Source: Bacteriovoracaceae bacterium
GTDB taxonomy: Bacteria > Bdellovibrionota > UBA2428
Assembly (NCBI GenBank): GCA_947467125.1
Contig: CANIGN010000004.1
Location: 1-33,500, forward strand
Reading direction: 5' to 3'
DNA length: 33,500 nt
Shown here: positions 16,353-24,443 of the stretch, piece by piece
Position numbering within the stretch: the stretch's first letter is position 1
How the letters are laid out: every line of letters starts with the position of its first letter
Position numbers and translations under genes: made by a program
Notes under the pieces: generated by a model
Databases searched by the model: none
What the model was told of the DNA's origin: nothing
What the model saw: the letters and a program-made list of their open reading frames with translations, nothing else

Positions 16353-17531
16353 TTAAAACAAATCGACGTTAGAATGAATGAGGACAAGGTTTGTTTCTGC
16401 TTCTTTGAAAACAGAAAAATCATTGTCTGTCACAAGAGCAAGCGTTTGAGCGTCGACTCTTGCGATACCTTCGATTTTTTCGAGCTGAGTGAGACCAAGC
16501 GCTGTCAGATCTATGACGAATTCTTTTTGTGCGAGAGGGCCTTTGTTGAGATCGATTTTGTAAATCTTGTGAATTGATTTGTTGCCTGTTTTGGAGTTTT
16601 GCTCAATGACAAGAAACTTTTTCCCACCAAGAGCAACCGCATCCCCAATCTTATCGGCTTCTAAGGAATCAAGTTCGTAAGTGAATTCATTGGTGACCTT
16701 TTTTTGTTGAGTATCAAATTCAATAATAGGAATTTGTTTTTCAATTTTTTTGTCTTCAAGACTTTTCTTGAGGGGACTTTGTAAAAATGCGTAGATCTTT
16801 TTTTGATCGTAGGCGATCGCTTCAAATCCTCTATTAAGTTGTCTGTCTCTTAAACTTGAAGGGAGAACTTCTTTTCCAAAAAATTTATTTTTTTCATGAG
16901 AATCAATTGGAACAAAGCGATCGATCAACATGTAGTTTGATGAAAAATGAAGAATAGAAGGCCGATATTCCTCACACATCCAAATATCTTTTCGTTCGTC
17001 TCTCGTGATCCCTTCTAAGTCGAGACCCATGGGATCAAGCGGGACTTCATTCCCTTTTGAATCCAGGGGGATTTCGTCGGCATCAGACCTTTTGCTTCTT
17101 GGATCTAAATTGGGGAGACCGGTGATAAATTTTCCATTTTTGTTAAGAAGTGGAATTTGTTCGAGGACTTTGAGGCTTTTGCTTTGTGTGTTGAGTTCGA
17201 GTTTGACAACTAAAGGAGCAAATTGAGGGACGGAAAAGCGTCGAGCAGGAAAATTTGATTTTTTTTCGATGTCGCCGTTTGGTCCCCGGTCGGTATGAGT
17301 TGTGAAAATGAGTTTATTTTTCTTTTTGTTCAGGGATTCGAAATAAAGACCAGAAAATCCTCCTATGCGGAGTTTGCCGTCTCCACCAAAAAGAAGAGGA
17401 GCAGGATCAAGTTTAAAGACCTCATAAGAAAACTGAGCAGATTTTTGAGGTGAGTCTGATTTGTTTTGAAAAACTTTATTGGAAGAACAAGAAACACAAA
17501 AAAGAATTGTTAAAATCAGCCAATTTTTCAT
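16353..17531 (-). CDS. Phytase-like (esterase-like) beta-propeller lipoprotein
   Basis: About 392 residues from the ATG at 17531; an in-frame ATG 12 codons earlier would put a tail before a normal lipoprotein signal. The N-terminus MKNWLILTILFCVSC has a near-lipobox ending in Cys15 (-3 is Cys, not the usual Leu), so lipid anchoring is likely but not certain. The body fits the esterase-like activity of phytase domain: GLYFESL and FTTHTDRGPNGD near the start, DLEGITRDERKDIWMCEEYRPSI in the middle, NRGFEAIAYDQKKIYAFLQSPL and EGIARVDAQTLALVTDNDF near the end. Family members are predicted exported beta-propellers with esterase-like activity; the true substrate is unknown. Confidence 0.85.
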   Translation of the reverse strand: MKNWLILTILFCVSCSSNKVFQNKSDSPQKSAQFSYEVFKLDPAPLLFGGDGKLRIGGFSGLYFESLNKKKNKLIFTTHTDRGPNGDIEKKSNFPARRFSVPQFAPLVVKLELNTQSKSLKVLEQIPLLNKNGKFITGLPNLDPRSKRSDADEIPLDSKGNEVPLDPMGLDLEGITRDERKDIWMCEEYRPSILHFSSNYMLIDRFVPIDSHEKNKFFGKEVLPSSLRDRQLNRGFEAIAYDQKKIYAFLQSPLKKSLEDKKIEKQIPIIEFDTQQKKVTNEFTYELDSLEADKIGDAVALGGKKFLVIEQNSKTGNKSIHKIYKIDLNKGPLAQKEFVIDLTALGLTQLEKIEGIARVDAQTLALVTDNDFSVFKEAETNLVLIHSNVDLF

Positions 17532-17592
17532 GCATTTACGTATAGGCTTAAATTCTTTTTGACACAAATAAGACAGGAATTAAGTTCAGCTT

Positions 17593-18351
17593 GTGAAAAA
17601 GCTGCTTATCGTTATTTTATTATTCAATTTAAATTCGGCTTTTTCTTATTCAAAAAATTCACTTAAAAACGATTTTACAAGTGACGGCTCTCTTCAAAGC
17701 GAACTTCATTGGAGTCTTTGTGAAAGTTCTTCCAAGGAAATTCTTCGTAAACTTGATTTGGAAATTACAAATAAAGAAGAACGTTCCTCAATCTTCTATG
17801 ATTTTAAAAATCCCAATGGGAGTTATGAGTTTTATTCTCAAGGAATTATTTTAAGGCTTCGTTCAAGTGCCTCAGATGAGTCTACTTCAACGGTTAAGGT
17901 TAAGGTCTCTGGGGTGAATGCTTTCATAAAGGAAGACACAAGTTCCAATGATGAGAAATATAAGTGCGAAGAAGATCGGTATCGAGATAAAATAAACTAC
18001 TTTTGCTCTTTGAGTCAGAGTTTTCATCCACAAAAAGAAGCTCGATTTTCGAAGCATCAAAAAACTTTTTTGAACAAATCTTACGCGGGTTCTTTAGAGA
18101 TTGAAGGCCTTACTCCCTTTGGGCCTGTTTCAAATACTGTATGGACTTTTCATCGCTCAAAAGGTTTTGTCTTGGAAGAAGTAACTTTGCCTCATTCAAC
18201 TTCTTTTTATGAGCTTTCTGTTCGAGTTTCCTTGTCAGAAGCTGAAGAGCGCTACAAAGAGTATTCAGGCCTTCTTCTGGAAAAAAAGCTGAATATTTGT
18301 CCTGTTCAAGAGAGTAAAACTTTGAAGATTCTTAACTTTTTTCAAAAGTAA
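17593..18351 (+). CDS. Exported CYTH-like domain protein, function unknown
   Basis: A 252-residue protein starting with GTG at 17593; MKKLLIVILLFNLNSAFS is a signal peptide. From about residue 35 the sequence resembles a triphosphate-tunnel (CYTH) fold: EILRKLDLEI, then SIFYDFKN...YEFYSQGIILRLR (68-92), STVKVKVSG, a K-rich middle, SLEIEGLTPFG, and FVLEEVTLP. The FYD...GIILRLR...TVKVK order is what CYTH enzymes show in strands 3-5, but the N-terminal EIERKF motif is not obvious, so homology is tentative. Cys pairs (C43, C124, C137, C238) may form disulfides, which suits a periplasmic protein. AGGAA lies about 15 nt before the start, which is rather far. It is divergent from the phytase-like gene. 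Confidence 0.6.
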   Translation: MKKLLIVILLFNLNSAFSYSKNSLKNDFTSDGSLQSELHWSLCESSSKEILRKLDLEITNKEERSSIFYDFKNPNGSYEFYSQGIILRLRSSASDESTSTVKVKVSGVNAFIKEDTSSNDEKYKCEEDRYRDKINYFCSLSQSFHPQKEARFSKHQKTFLNKSYAGSLEIEGLTPFGPVSNTVWTFHRSKGFVLEEVTLPHSTSFYELSVRVSLSEAEERYKEYSGLLLEKKLNICPVQESKTLKILNFFQK

Positions 18352-18367
18352 TTTTGAGTATAAATCT

Positions 18368-19684
18368 TTAAAGAACTGTGTAGTTGGCTCCACTCTTAAT
18401 TTCATCTGTTTTGACACTTGTCGTGAACTTAATGGTTTTTCCATCAGAGTTTTTGACTTCGAAATCGTACAATCCAGGCTCGAGAACTCTGTAGAACTCA
18501 CCATGGTTAAAGCTGTAATCGCCAAGATTTTTTCCAGCTTTTGAGATACTCACGGAGCCGGTCATGTCTGGGGTCTCTTTAAAATAAAATCCTGCTCCTT
18601 GGTGAATGTTTTTAATGAATTGAAGGAGGGCTGCTTTGTTATCTTGATAGTAGGCGGGGATCTTGTTGTAGTCGGGCCACTTCATATCTGAAAGTTCAAC
18701 TGTAAATTGTAAGTCGTGATAGTAGAATTCGCTCCAGTCTTGCATCCCACCATTGACTTCATACCATGCAAAACCATTTGTGATTCCTTGGCGAAACTCT
18801 CTTGATTGAAAAATGTAGGGAACAAGTTGCGCGTAACTCAGGCTGAGTTCTTTTAAGAGAGAATCAAAGGGGTGGGGAGCCTCTGTTGTATCCCAAGGAT
18901 AGTTGACGACTTCCGAACCTCCGTGAAAATTTGCAGAAAGTGCAAAGTTTCTGTCTGCTTGAAATTTCATAATGGCAGCCGTTTCGATTTGTCGTCCTTC
19001 GGGAGAGTTGTTTGGGTCGGATGTAAAATCAGGGAAGTCTCTATTTAAATCTGCGTTGTTGGCATTAAAACGTTGGTGAAGTTCTGATCCATCGGGATTC
19101 ATGGAAGGCATGATGTAGATTTCAGTATTGTCGATCAACTCTGTGATCTTTGAATCTTTCCCGTATTGTGCAAGAAGATCACCTGCGAGTGAAATCATGA
19201 GCTCTCGTCCTGTGATTTCATCTCCATGCATGCTTGAAATGTATTTGAATTCGGGAAGTCTCTGATCAGACGCGGGGTTTTTGGAGATTTTTAAAAAATA
19301 AAGATCTTTACCACGAACACTTTTTCCGACACTTATTAATTGAGTTTGTTGTGGATAGTTTTTGTGAAGAGTTTTGAGCTTTGCTTCGACTTGTTCAAAG
19401 GAGGGGTAGGTGGATGCGCTCTTTTGGAATCCCACCAGATCAAGCTTTACAAAGGGGATGTGATTTTCTTTTAGAAATTTTGAAAGTTTTTTTGATCCGT
19501 AAAGCTCAAAGCCTTTTGCTTTGCGATGGTCGATGACAAATTCTTTGTTGTTTTTAAGAAAGGTATAGTATTTGAGTTGCGGATCATTAATCCACACGCC
19601 TTCTTCGATGAAGGGAGAGCCGGCATTTGAAACTTGGAGGAGCGAAAAAAAAGCAACAACTAAAGCAATCGATTTTTGAGACAT
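18368..19684 (-). CDS. Exported M14 zinc carboxypeptidase with a C-terminal transthyretin-like domain
   Basis: A 438-residue metallocarboxypeptidase. Its signal peptide is MSQKSIALVVAFFSLLQVSNA. A prodomain-like stretch (about 30-90) precedes the catalytic domain (about 93-365). Zinc ligands are His153 and Glu156 in MHGDEITGRE and His254 in NFHGGSEVVNYPWD. Substrate-binding NRDFP holds Arg215, Tyr308 lies in ITNGFAWYEVNGGMQDW, and the catalytic Glu330 lies in FTVELSDMKWP. This pattern and the C-terminal beta domain (about 370-438) resemble the regulatory CPE/CPD (M14B) branch. It removes C-terminal residues from peptides outside the cytoplasm. All catalytic residues are intact. A near-palindrome (19696-19714) lies just before the start. 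Confidence 0.94.
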   Translation of the reverse strand: MSQKSIALVVAFFSLLQVSNAGSPFIEEGVWINDPQLKYYTFLKNNKEFVIDHRKAKGFELYGSKKLSKFLKENHIPFVKLDLVGFQKSASTYPSFEQVEAKLKTLHKNYPQQTQLISVGKSVRGKDLYFLKISKNPASDQRLPEFKYISSMHGDEITGRELMISLAGDLLAQYGKDSKITELIDNTEIYIMPSMNPDGSELHQRFNANNADLNRDFPDFTSDPNNSPEGRQIETAAIMKFQADRNFALSANFHGGSEVVNYPWDTTEAPHPFDSLLKELSLSYAQLVPYIFQSREFRQGITNGFAWYEVNGGMQDWSEFYYHDLQFTVELSDMKWPDYNKIPAYYQDNKAALLQFIKNIHQGAGFYFKETPDMTGSVSISKAGKNLGDYSFNHGEFYRVLEPGLYDFEVKNSDGKTIKFTTSVKTDEIKSGANYTVL

Positions 19685-19780
19685 TCTAATAAGAGTCTAA
19701 CAGAGCTCTTTAGAACTGCGAGTTTTGGAGCCACTTTCACTGCAAGTTGTCAGAGTTTTTAATTGTTTTTTACTGGGTTT

Positions 19781-19987
19781 TTATTTTGTGGATTCTTCGG
19801 TTTTTTTGGCTTCAGAAACAGATTCTGTTTGTTTTGTTCCCGCAAGAGTATTTTCTCTTTTTCTTGTCGGGGTGGGCGTGCCTGGTGTCGCATTTAAGTT
19901 CGTTGCTCCACCAAGAAGACCTGCCATTAAAAATCCATTGAGACGAATTTTGGGAAGACTGTTTCCGAAATAATTTACTTTACGCAT
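19781..19987 (-). CDS. Small hypothetical protein
   Basis: A 68-residue frame from the ATG at 19987, preceded by AAAGAGGTG at a good distance; a GTG two codons earlier overlaps this ribosome site and is less likely. The protein starts with MRKVNYFGNSLPKIRLNG, then a short Gly/Ala/Leu-rich stretch (FLMAGLLGGATNLNA) that could be a weak signal or membrane segment, then a Thr/Pro/Lys/Glu-rich polar tail. I recognise no family. The good ribosome site is the main reason to call it. Confidence 0.5.
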   Translation of the reverse strand: MRKVNYFGNSLPKIRLNGFLMAGLLGGATNLNATPGTPTPTRKRENTLAGTKQTESVSEAKKTEESTK

Positions 19988-20039
19988 ACGCACCTCTTTC
20001 GTTTTTTAAAACTGCTTTTAAAGCTGCAAGATAACTAAG

Positions 20040-20171
20040 ATGCAAACGTGCCAAGTTTTAAAGTCAAATAAAAGAAGCTCTGAGGCGGTTATTTTGGAGC
20101 TTTGGCAGAATTTGTTAGACGAAGTGCCTAAGTTTTTTGCAGTCTTTGCTAACAAAAAAAGAATCTTTTAA
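20040..20171 (+). CDS. Possible small protein convergent with greB
   Basis: A 43-codon frame starting with ATG at 20040 and ending in TAA, overlapping the greB stop by four bases. The product has an amphipathic middle (ILELWQNLLDEVPKFFAVF) and a basic end. There is no good ribosome site and no family, so it may be chance. If it is not a gene, the 180 bases between the small protein at 19987 and greB hold nothing else I can identify. Confidence 0.18.
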   Translation: MQTCQVLKSNKRSSEAVILELWQNLLDEVPKFFAVFANKKRIF

Positions 20172-20644
20172 GGTTTCGTTCGAGATAAAGCCAGGATCGT
20201 ATATGTGATTTCACCTTTAGGGCTTTGAATTTTTACACTCTCCCCTAACTTTTTCCCTAAAATAGAGCGGCCTAAGGGAGATTGAAGAGTGATTTTTTCT
20301 CCTGAAGTATCAAACTCATCGGGACCCACGAGTTGAAATGTTTTTTCACTACCCAGAGATGATTGGACTTTGACCCAGGTACCAAAGCGTACCTCATGAT
20401 TGCTTAAGTCGTTTTCTGCTATCACTTCGACATCAGCAAGGCGACTTTGCAAAAACCGAACACGTCGATCAATTTCTCTGAGGCGTTTTTTGCCGTAAAG
20501 GTATTCTGCGTTTTCGGAACGATCACCCAGAGCGGCTGCGGCACTCACTTGTTCTACAACCTGGGGACGTTCTTTTTCGAGTAAGTCTCTCAGTTCTGCC
20601 TTCATGGCATCAAAAGCACTTGGGCTGAGGTAGTTTTTTGCCAT
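20168..20644 (-). CDS. greB: Transcript cleavage factor GreB
   Basis: A 158-residue factor that enters the RNA polymerase secondary channel and stimulates cleavage of backtracked RNA. The N-terminal coiled coil (about 10-75) carries ALGDRSENAEYLYGKKRLREIDRR, in which the Asp and Glu of GDRSEN form the catalytic tip. The GKKRLREIDRR continuation separates GreB from GreA. The C-terminal FKBP-like domain has FGTWVKVQ, LVGPDEFD, ITLQSPLGRSILGKKLGE and VKIQSPKGE. Length matches the family. It is divergent from the chalcone-isomerase-like gene over 70 bp. Confidence 0.96.
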   Translation of the reverse strand: MAKNYLSPSAFDAMKAELRDLLEKERPQVVEQVSAAAALGDRSENAEYLYGKKRLREIDRRVRFLQSRLADVEVIAENDLSNHEVRFGTWVKVQSSLGSEKTFQLVGPDEFDTSGEKITLQSPLGRSILGKKLGESVKIQSPKGEITYTILALSRTKP

Positions 20645-20714
20645 TTGTCTGAATTCTATGGTTTTTTACTTTGCTTGTCTTGGCTATTTTTGGGAGCGAG
20701 TTTAATCTATAGTT

Positions 20715-21398
20715 ATGAAAACTATGTATTTTCGCTTCTGCATCATGAGTTTAGCTTTTACTTCTTTTTTGAGCTTTGCTGGACAGGCAAAGAAGTCTGA
20801 TAAGGGTCCTAAGACTGAAGTTACTCAGAATGATCTTAAAGATAAAACGGGAGATAAGAAGAAGGATACAAATATTCCTGAAGGCGGAGCTCTCGTCGTT
20901 CCTCAAGGGGAAGGCTATTTTCCTGGATCTTGCGGATACCGCAAAGCAATTGGTGGGTTGGTAAAAATTTACTACATATGTTTTTTTGGAAAAAACGCGA
21001 AAGCTACAGATTGGACTTCGGTGTTTGAAGCCAGCTCTAAGTCCTTTAAGTTTAAATTAAGTTTTTTACGTGGGATTGGGGGTAAAAAAGTATCTGCTGC
21101 TTTTAGTGAAGGATTCTCTAAAATTCCTTCCGAAAATAAATTAGAAGAATTGGAAAGACAAAAGTTTATCAAATGGTCTTCTGATTTAAAGATTGATCGC
21201 GATTCAGTTTTAGAAATAACATTCAATGATTCTATTCCTTTGCATGTTGAGTTTCATGAAAAAGCAAACGAACAAGCGAGTGCGCTTGTTTTTGAATCAA
21301 AGCAAAAATCTTTGGCAAAATCTTTAGCGGGTATTTGGTTGGGTTCAAAACCTGTGAGTGAAGAGCTTAAGTCTGAATTGTTAAAAGAAGCTAACTAA
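20715..21398 (+). CDS. Exported chalcone-isomerase-like domain protein
   Basis: A 227-residue protein. A signal peptide ends at LSFAGQAKK (about residue 20-27), and a Lys/Asp-rich linker follows (about 28-55). The main domain starts at PGSCGYRKAIGGLVKIYYICFFGKNA. Its last part, KSLAKSLAGIWLGSKPVSEELKSELL, is the closing signature of bacterial chalcone-isomerase-like proteins, where G-x-W-L-G is almost invariant. These bacterial members generally lack the plant enzyme's activity and may bind fatty acids or similar ligands. In other bacteria they often sit with DUF1295, SnoaL-like and cfa-like genes; two such genes occur some 11 kb away in this window. Start at 20715, or at the ATG three codons later. 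Confidence 0.85.
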   Translation: MKTMYFRFCIMSLAFTSFLSFAGQAKKSDKGPKTEVTQNDLKDKTGDKKKDTNIPEGGALVVPQGEGYFPGSCGYRKAIGGLVKIYYICFFGKNAKATDWTSVFEASSKSFKFKLSFLRGIGGKKVSAAFSEGFSKIPSENKLEELERQKFIKWSSDLKIDRDSVLEITFNDSIPLHVEFHEKANEQASALVFESKQKSLAKSLAGIWLGSKPVSEELKSELLKEAN

Positions 21399-21431
21399 GG
21401 TTAAACTTTTACAGGTTAAAGTTCTACAGCT

Positions 21432-22637
21432 TTATAGTTCCACAAAGTCCAAATCGTTTGAAAAGCTTTCTTTAAGTTTACTTGTCCCGTAAAGTGCGAG
21501 GCAACTTGCAGTGCTAATCATGATGAGAGCGGAGCTCACAACGTCAAACCCCATATTACTTTTGAGAAAAGTAAAGTAGATACTGAGCGGTGTAATCATG
21601 CCTCTCGCAAAGTTGGGAGTTGTGGTTGTGACAGTTGACCTGAGGTTTGTTCCGAATTGTTCAGACGCACTTGTGACAAATACAGCCCAGTATCCAATTG
21701 CAATTCCTAGTGGAATGCAAAGTATATAAAGCTCATGGGCGCTTGAGATAGGATATTTTAAATATAAAACCGCTGTGAATAGTGTGAGGCTTTGAAAGAT
21801 AAGTAAAACCTTTTTGCGACTTTTTAGAATTTGACTCAAGAGACCCGAGCCTAAATCTCCAATGACCATTCCGATATAGGAGTAGAGAACCGTTTGGCTT
21901 GCTTCAACTGTTTCGCTGATGCCTTTGAATTTAGCGAGTTCGGGTGCAAAAGTAACAAGTATTCCGAGAACGCCCCAAATAGGGAGTCCGCCAAGAAGGC
22001 AGTTCAAATATTTTTTAAAACGAGGTCCGTTGTTAAAGAGCATGAAAAAACTTCCATGTGCAACTTTCGATTGGGATCGAGTTTTTTGAAACATGGAGGA
22101 TTCGCGCACGGAAATGCGAAGAAGTAAAAGTAAAAGACCCAAGCCACCACCTATAAAGTAGCAGTCTCTCCAGTGAAAAAGATTTGAAACAAGCGCGGCC
22201 GCAATAGCTCCTGTAACTCCCACGGTTGCAACAATGGTTGTTCCAAAGCCACGTTTTTCTTTGGGTAAACCTTCTGAGACGAGAGTGATTCCAGCGCCTA
22301 ATTCACCAGCGAGTCCTATTCCTGCAATAAAACGTAAAATCGCGTAAAGCTCTACAGAATTTACAAATCCGTTGGCAATGTTTGCAAGCGAATACAAAAG
22401 AATGGATCCAAAGAGGACGGAGAGTCGTCCTTTTTTGTCACCCAAAACGCCCCACAGAATTCCACCAATCAACATTCCGATCATTTGAAGGTTTAAAATA
22501 AGAAGTCCGTTATCAAGAAGTTGTGTGCCACTTTGTCCGATATCTTGGAGGCTTCGAACTCTCACTATTGAAAAAAGGATGAGGTCGTAAACGTCTACAA
22601 AATATCCCAGTGCTGCGACAAGAATCATGGCGTTCAT
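21432..22637 (-). CDS. Major facilitator superfamily transporter
   Basis: A 401-residue inner-membrane carrier with about 12 hydrophobic helices. The MFS motif between helices 2 and 3 reads GVLGDKKGRLSVLFGS (about 63-78). A second conserved stretch, RFIAGIGLAGELGAGITLVSE, marks helix 4 as in metabolite:proton and sugar symporters of the superfamily. FVDVYDLILFSIV in helix 1 is also like these branches. Substrate and direction cannot be told. It starts 9 bases after the ABC half-transporter gene on the same strand and is likely the last gene of that operon. Confidence 0.9.
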   Translation of the reverse strand: MNAMILVAALGYFVDVYDLILFSIVRVRSLQDIGQSGTQLLDNGLLILNLQMIGMLIGGILWGVLGDKKGRLSVLFGSILLYSLANIANGFVNSVELYAILRFIAGIGLAGELGAGITLVSEGLPKEKRGFGTTIVATVGVTGAIAAALVSNLFHWRDCYFIGGGLGLLLLLLRISVRESSMFQKTRSQSKVAHGSFFMLFNNGPRFKKYLNCLLGGLPIWGVLGILVTFAPELAKFKGISETVEASQTVLYSYIGMVIGDLGSGLLSQILKSRKKVLLIFQSLTLFTAVLYLKYPISSAHELYILCIPLGIAIGYWAVFVTSASEQFGTNLRSTVTTTTPNFARGMITPLSIYFTFLKSNMGFDVVSSALIMISTASCLALYGTSKLKESFSNDLDFVEL

Positions 22638-22646
22638 ATGTATTTT

Positions 22647-24443
22647 TTAGCTTCTAACAGTCTCTTCAGAGGTGAGCAATGTGTTGGACTCACTGCTTTC
22701 TAGGTGAGCAAGAATTTCTGCAGAGGGAGTCAAAAGTTCGCTTCCCTTTACTTCTTTCACGAGTTTTCCATCTTGCAAAATAAGAACTCTCTCACATCGA
22801 GTTAGAGTGCTGAGTCTGTGTGCGATAAAAAGACTTGTTCTTCCTTCGCTCACTCTCTCAATTGCTTTTTGAACTTTTTCTTCAAGAACTGAATCTAGAT
22901 TGGCAGTCGCTTCATCGAGAACCATGATGGAAGGATCTTGCAAAAGAGCTCGAGTGAGAGCAAAGAGTTGAGCTTCTCCCTGGCTAAAGTTACTTCCTTG
23001 AGACTGAACAAAGGAATCAAGGTTTCTATTGTTTGAAAGAAGTAAGTCAAAGAGGCCTGTCTGCTGACAAGCGAATTCTATTTCTTTATCTTCAAAGCTA
23101 TTCCCAAGTGTAAGGTTGTCTCGAATCGTTCCGGGCATGAGAAAAGTACTTTGTGAAACAAACGCAATTTGAGATCTCAAAAAACCTAAATCATAATTTT
23201 CAATGGGGAGGTGATCGATCAAGAGTTTTCCTTCTTGGTAGGGGTAAAGTCTTGTGATGAGCGAGATAAGTGTGCTTTTCCCGCTTCCGGTTCTTCCCAT
23301 GATTCCAATTTTTTCGCCTGCTTTCACGTTGAGATTGAAATCTTTGAGAATCCACGGAAGAGCCGAGCTGTATTTCATGGAGACATGATGAAACTGAATG
23401 TGGCCTTTGATTTTTTCGTAAGCAGAAGGAATGGATTCAAAGTTTTCTTTTTCTTCGGAGAGAAAAGTTGTTAAACGCTCTGTGCTCGACATGGCAGTTT
23501 GTATTTGGTGAATCTCCATCATCAAGGCACCTGCGGGACGTGCGAGGTTATCTGAGAGTCGTATGTAGGTAATCAGAATGCCTAGAGGAAGAGCTTGTTT
23601 GATAAATAAAAGACTCCCAATTGAGAAAAGAAAAATTGTGGGAAGGTGTGTGAGAAAAAGTGTTCCCGCACGCATCCATGAATTAAACCAGTTGATCTCA
23701 GAAGAAGCTGTTGCAAAGTCTTTGACTCTTTCTTCATATTTGTTTTGGGACCATTCTTCTAATCCAAAACATCGAATCACAGACATTCCGTTTAAATATT
23801 CAGCAAGGCGTGCGGTAATGGCACTATTTGTGCGGGAGTATTTTCGATAAAGATCATAGGAGTATTTTCGAAAGGACCAAACTAAAAGAATACTCGGAAG
23901 AGTGAGAAGGGCTGCAATGGCTCCTAGCCACCATGTCACTTGGAGCATGACAATGATAACGGTGGTAGCTGTTAAGAAAACTCGAATGAGTCGCGCAAGA
24001 GTTCCGCTGTAAAAAGATTCTAAAGTGTCTACGTCGTGAGTGAGTCGAGTGACGATTCTTCCTGCAGGTTCTCGGTCGTAATAGGAGAGCGGAAGTTGTT
24101 TCATGTGCAGAAAGAGATGTTCTCTCAAGTTAAAGATTGCATGAAGTGCAGTATTTGAGAGTCCTTTTGTTCCGATAAAGATCAAAACAATTGCAAGAAT
24201 TTCAAAAGCAGCTATTAAAAAGGAATCCTGAAATGTTAAAGTGCTTGAGGGGGTAATAAGTTTTTGGATTAAATTTCCGAAACGAGCTTTTGCTAAAGCA
24301 CCCAGCATCCCCCCGCCAAAAAGAACAGCGCAAAACATAGAAAAACGAAGACGATGGCCTTTGGTAAACGTCCAAAGGAAAGAAAAAGTTTCCACAACAG
24401 AAGCTTCTTTTTTAATCGTGTCTTTTTGAATGAACTCAGACAT
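22647..24443 (-). CDS. ABC exporter half-transporter, subunit with catalytic Glu (MdlB-like)
   Basis: A 598-residue type IV ABC exporter with six membrane helices (about 30-310) fused to an ATPase. Walker A is GRTGSGKST (383-391), Q-loop Gln431 lies in FVSQSTF, Walker B is IMVLDE with catalytic Glu511, and His542 is the switch His. The signature motif is FSQGE (486-490) instead of LSGGQ. Its partner has the opposite defects, so the two should form a heterodimer with one good and one poor ATP site. The start overlaps the end of the partner gene by 8 bases, consistent with coupled translation. Such exporters move lipids, drugs or peptides; the substrate here is unknown. Confidence 0.95.
   Translation of the reverse strand: MSEFIQKDTIKKEASVVETFSFLWTFTKGHRLRFSMFCAVLFGGGMLGALAKARFGNLIQKLITPSSTLTFQDSFLIAAFEILAIVLIFIGTKGLSNTALHAIFNLREHLFLHMKQLPLSYYDREPAGRIVTRLTHDVDTLESFYSGTLARLIRVFLTATTVIIVMLQVTWWLGAIAALLTLPSILLVWSFRKYSYDLYRKYSRTNSAITARLAEYLNGMSVIRCFGLEEWSQNKYEERVKDFATASSEINWFNSWMRAGTLFLTHLPTIFLFSIGSLLFIKQALPLGILITYIRLSDNLARPAGALMMEIHQIQTAMSSTERLTTFLSEEKENFESIPSAYEKIKGHIQFHHVSMKYSSALPWILKDFNLNVKAGEKIGIMGRTGSGKSTLISLITRLYPYQEGKLLIDHLPIENYDLGFLRSQIAFVSQSTFLMPGTIRDNLTLGNSFEDKEIEFACQQTGLFDLLLSNNRNLDSFVQSQGSNFSQGEAQLFALTRALLQDPSIMVLDEATANLDSVLEEKVQKAIERVSEGRTSLFIAHRLSTLTRCERVLILQDGKLVKEVKGSELLTPSAEILAHLESSESNTLLTSEETVRS

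Noticed and set aside
19696-19714. Near-palindrome TCTAACAGAGCTCTTTAGA just upstream of the M14 carboxypeptidase start
   Set aside because: The outer arms are out of register and only AGAGCTCT is a perfect palindrome; a single short site without a second copy is not enough to call an operator.
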